Below, piece by piece: positions 62,045 to 64,000 of a stretch of DNA of 64,000 bases. How positions within the stretch are numbered: position 1 is the first letter of the stretch; the number at the start of each line of letters is the position of its first letter. The notes under the pieces are model-generated. The model saw nothing but the letters and a program-made list of their open reading frames with translations. It was not told where the DNA came from and did not search any database. The stretch comes from Paenibacillus tyrphae (GTDB lineage Bacteria; Bacillota; Bacilli; Paenibacillales; NBRC-103111): positions 62,001-126,000 of the forward strand of contig NZ_JAMZAW010000023.1 in the NCBI RefSeq assembly GCF_024158745.1, written 5' to 3'. The position numbers and the translations under genes were made by a program.

Positions 62045-62349
62045 ATGAATATTTTTGAAGAGCACGAATTTAATGTGAAGTCATATTGCCGGAGCTTTCC
62101 AATTCGTTTGATCATGCAAAGGGGGATCTGTTAGGACAACGGAAGGGCCTATATCGATTTTTTCGCTGTGGCCGGCGCATTGAATTAATTACGGGCACAA
62201 CCAAGCAGGAAATCAAACTGCTTCATCCCTCCAGCGCTATTAAGGGACTCGGGTTAATTTGGGGAATCGATGTCTCCGGTTTTGCCGATGAAACTAAGGC
62301 TGGATTTATGGCGCAAGTAATAGGCGCTGGCGAATTGGTGGTCAGTTGA
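62045..62349 (+). pseudogene. ectB: Remnant of a diaminobutyrate aminotransferase gene (ectB-like)
   Basis: From the ATG at 62045, with GGAGGAAGAG upstream, the frame reads MNIFEEHEFNVKSYCRSFP, the characteristic start of EctB-type 2,4-diaminobutyrate transaminases. A shift then moves to another frame with SFDHAKGDLL, a second shift gives DNGRAYIDFFAVAGALN (62136-62186), and a short insertion follows before NYGHN. After that most of the gene is gone: the next match is a C-terminal piece, AIKGLGLIWGIDVSGF, up to the stop at 62349. The enzyme would have made diaminobutyrate, a building block of ectoine and of polymyxin-like peptides. Confidence 0.8.
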
Positions 62350-62371
62350 TACTTCATAAACGGAGGAAGAT

Positions 62372-64000
62372 ATGTTGACTGAAAGCTCGCCGGTTTTTCG
62401 CAGACTCGTGCGTTATGTGAAGCCATACTCGTTCTGGGTGGCGGTAACAGTCGTTGCTTCGCTGGCGCTCGCTGCCATCGAGATCATACTGGGCAAGTTT
62501 TTCGAACGGATGGTGAATGGGGGGGCAGTCTCTGCCTCTATGATTTTATTCCTGCTGGCGGGGATGATCTTGATTGGCATGCCGTGCCGGTACCTGATCA
62601 AATATGCATCAGCCCGCTTTAGTGTCAAGGTGCTTCGTGATTTGCGCAACGAGCTCGTGCGCAGATTTGGCGATATGCCGCTTTCCCAAGCGGAACGCAA
62701 ATTAACGGGCGATTTGATTTCCCGGTTAACGGGCGATACGGCGCTGCTGCAAAATTTTTTCATTCAGCACTTCGCCAATTTGTTTTATTTGCCTATCGTT
62801 TTTATCGGCGCGCTGACCCTGCTTTTGCTTACACACTGGAAGCTGGTGCTGTTCAGTCTCGTGCTGTTTCCTTTAGGTATGCTGGTTGCCGGACTACTGA
62901 CCCATACGCTGCGTTCGACTTCCGAGCAGATCCAGGACACCATGGGTCAATTGAATGCACTGGCGCAGGACTCCATCGGAGGCTTGGCGGTGATGAAAGC
63001 ATTTAATGCGCAGACGATATTTTATCAAAAGTATAGCGAACTGACGCAGCATGCCGTAAAGCTGGGCTTGCGGCTTGAAAAGCGGTATGCGGCACTCGGG
63101 CCCATTGCTATTCTCTTCCTTGCGGTACCTGTTATTTTCGTCGTTGTATATGGCGGGCATTTAATCCGAATCGGTGAATTGAATGCAGGTAGTCTCATCT
63201 TGTTTCTTTACTTGTTGCCACTTGCCTTGCAGCCGATCAGCCTGGCTCCTACACTGATTGCCCAATTGCAGGAGGCTTCGGGCGCCTCCCGGCGGCTTTT
63301 CCATGCGCTTGACTGGCCTGTCGAAAGGCAAACCGGTTCCAAGGAGCAAGCTGGCTCGTGGGATGTTCCGGTCAGCGTCGATCTTGTATCCTTTTCCTAC
63401 GACAGTAAAACGAACGTATTGGACGACATCAGCTTTCAGCTAAACCGGGAAGAAACACTGGCTATCGTCGGCGCAAGCGGCGGCGGGAAGACGACAATCT
63501 TTAAGCTGCTGTGCGGCTTTTACGAGCTTGAACCGGGCGAAGGTACGATTCGTATGTTTGGCAGGCCTTTGTCCGAGTGGGATTTATCTGCGCTGCGGTC
63601 AAATATTTCCGTTGTCTCCCAGGATTCTTATCTATTTCCCGCTACGGTCGCTGACAATATCGGATTTGGGCGGTTGGGAGCTACCCGTGAGGAGATTATG
63701 GCTGCAGCCCAGGCAGCGAATGCCCACGACTTTATCGAGCAGCTTCCGCAAGGCTATGATACGATGCTGGGCGAGCGGGGCGGCGGATTATCCGGGGGGC
63801 AACGGCAGCGGATTGCCATTGCCAGAGCGATGCTCAGGCAGTCCCCGCTCATCCTGCTGGACGAGCCTACTTCGGCGCTTGATACGGTGTCCGAATCCTT
63901 TGTGCATAGTGCCTTGAAACGTTTAGCCGACGGCCGCAGCGTTATGGTGATCGCCCATCGGCTGTCAACGATTTTGCAGGCTGACCGTATACTTGTCCTT
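62372..64000 (+). CDS. ABC exporter, fused membrane and ATPase domains (3' end outside window)
   Basis: The frame is open from ATG 62372 to the right edge (543 codons seen; usual length about 580-600). An N-terminal six-helix domain (about residues 15-300) is followed by the ATPase: Walker A GASGGGKTTIFKL, signature GLSGGQRQRIAIARAM, Walker B LILLDEPTSALD and H-loop IAHRLS. GGAGG lies five bases before the start. The type exports lipids, peptides or drugs; its position right after the ectB-like remnant resembles exporters of diaminobutyrate-containing lipopeptide clusters (inference). Confidence 0.93.
   Translation, partial: MLTESSPVFRRLVRYVKPYSFWVAVTVVASLALAAIEIILGKFFERMVNGGAVSASMILFLLAGMILIGMPCRYLIKYASARFSVKVLRDLRNELVRRFGDMPLSQAERKLTGDLISRLTGDTALLQNFFIQHFANLFYLPIVFIGALTLLLLTHWKLVLFSLVLFPLGMLVAGLLTHTLRSTSEQIQDTMGQLNALAQDSIGGLAVMKAFNAQTIFYQKYSELTQHAVKLGLRLEKRYAALGPIAILFLAVPVIFVVVYGGHLIRIGELNAGSLILFLYLLPLALQPISLAPTLIAQLQEASGASRRLFHALDWPVERQTGSKEQAGSWDVPVSVDLVSFSYDSKTNVLDDISFQLNREETLAIVGASGGGKTTIFKLLCGFYELEPGEGTIRMFGRPLSEWDLSALRSNISVVSQDSYLFPATVADNIGFGRLGATREEIMAAAQAANAHDFIEQLPQGYDTMLGERGGGLSGGQRQRIAIARAMLRQSPLILLDEPTSALDTVSESFVHSALKRLADGRSVMVIAHRLSTILQADRILVL

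Noticed and set aside
1-64000. tRNA, rRNA and intact insertion sequences
   Set aside because: I saw no cloverleaf-type genes, rRNA stretches or transposase genes by eye; a tRNA scan would be needed to exclude small ones firmly.

Overview
The window looks like chromosome of a spore-forming, moderately GC-rich Firmicute, most likely Paenibacillus or a close relative (inference). The signs are strong AGGAGG-type ribosome binding sites, TTG and GTG starts, T-box leaders, a Spo0E-like protein, a pheS-pheT-zapA-cvpA...mutS2 gene order like that of Bacillales, and anaerobic cobalamin genes in the order known from Bacillus megaterium.

Layout. (1) 1-9725: one tight operon for the anaerobic corrin pathway: the 3' end of cbiH60, cbiX with a His-rich tail, cobK/cbiJ, cbiC, cbiD, cbiET, cbiL, cbiF, cbiG and cbiA. 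(2) 9809-16757: an exported unknown protein, a Tat-exported DyP peroxidase, and a LacI-type regulator with a GH38 alpha-mannosidase; the last two share an identical 14-bp palindrome. (3) 16849-25541: an AhpD-like protein, two near-identical phenylalanine-type T-box leaders (one before a small SnoaL-like gene, one before pheST), then a ZapA-domain protein of 1101 residues, mostly coiled coil, with eight 43-residue tandem repeats. (4) 25545-39373: cvpA, a CuA-type lipoprotein, a MocR regulator divergent from a LysE exporter, mutS2, pspA with DUF350 and a 27-residue membrane peptide, a zinc-ribbon protein, an MFS transporter, a cysteine synthase, an alaR-alaT-like pair and a Spo0E-like gene. (5) 39498-51613: a lipoprotein, a cobalamin riboswitch with terminator, then btuF, btuC, btuD, cobT, cobU, cbiB, cobS, a CobD-CbiP fusion, a PduO-type adenosyltransferase and an RluD-type pseudouridine synthase. 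(6) 51687-58556: DUF218, ArsC-like, M50 protease, an aminotransferase, two Gfo/Idh/MocA oxidoreductases and an AraC regulator. (7) 58601-64000: an eroded accessory edge with a chimeric AraC/EamA gene, a cytochrome P450, an AT-rich stretch of about 1.1 kb with tiny ORFs and an inverted repeat, a shattered ectB-like diaminobutyrate aminotransferase pseudogene, and an ABC exporter cut by the window end.

How the genes fit together. Regions 1 and 5 cover nearly all of B12 synthesis. CbiX inserts cobalt, CbiL/H60/F/G/D/J/ET/C build the ring and CbiA amidates it. The PduO-type enzyme adenosylates, CbiP completes amidation, CobD and CbiB add the aminopropanol arm, and CobU, CobT and CobS attach the lower ligand. 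BtuFCD imports corrinoids under riboswitch control.

Most unusual: the giant ZapA-type protein; the duplicated T-box leader in front of an unrelated small gene; and a pair of hairpin elements with a constant loop and covarying arms, one lying exactly between the Shine-Dalgarno sequence and the start codon of cbiB.
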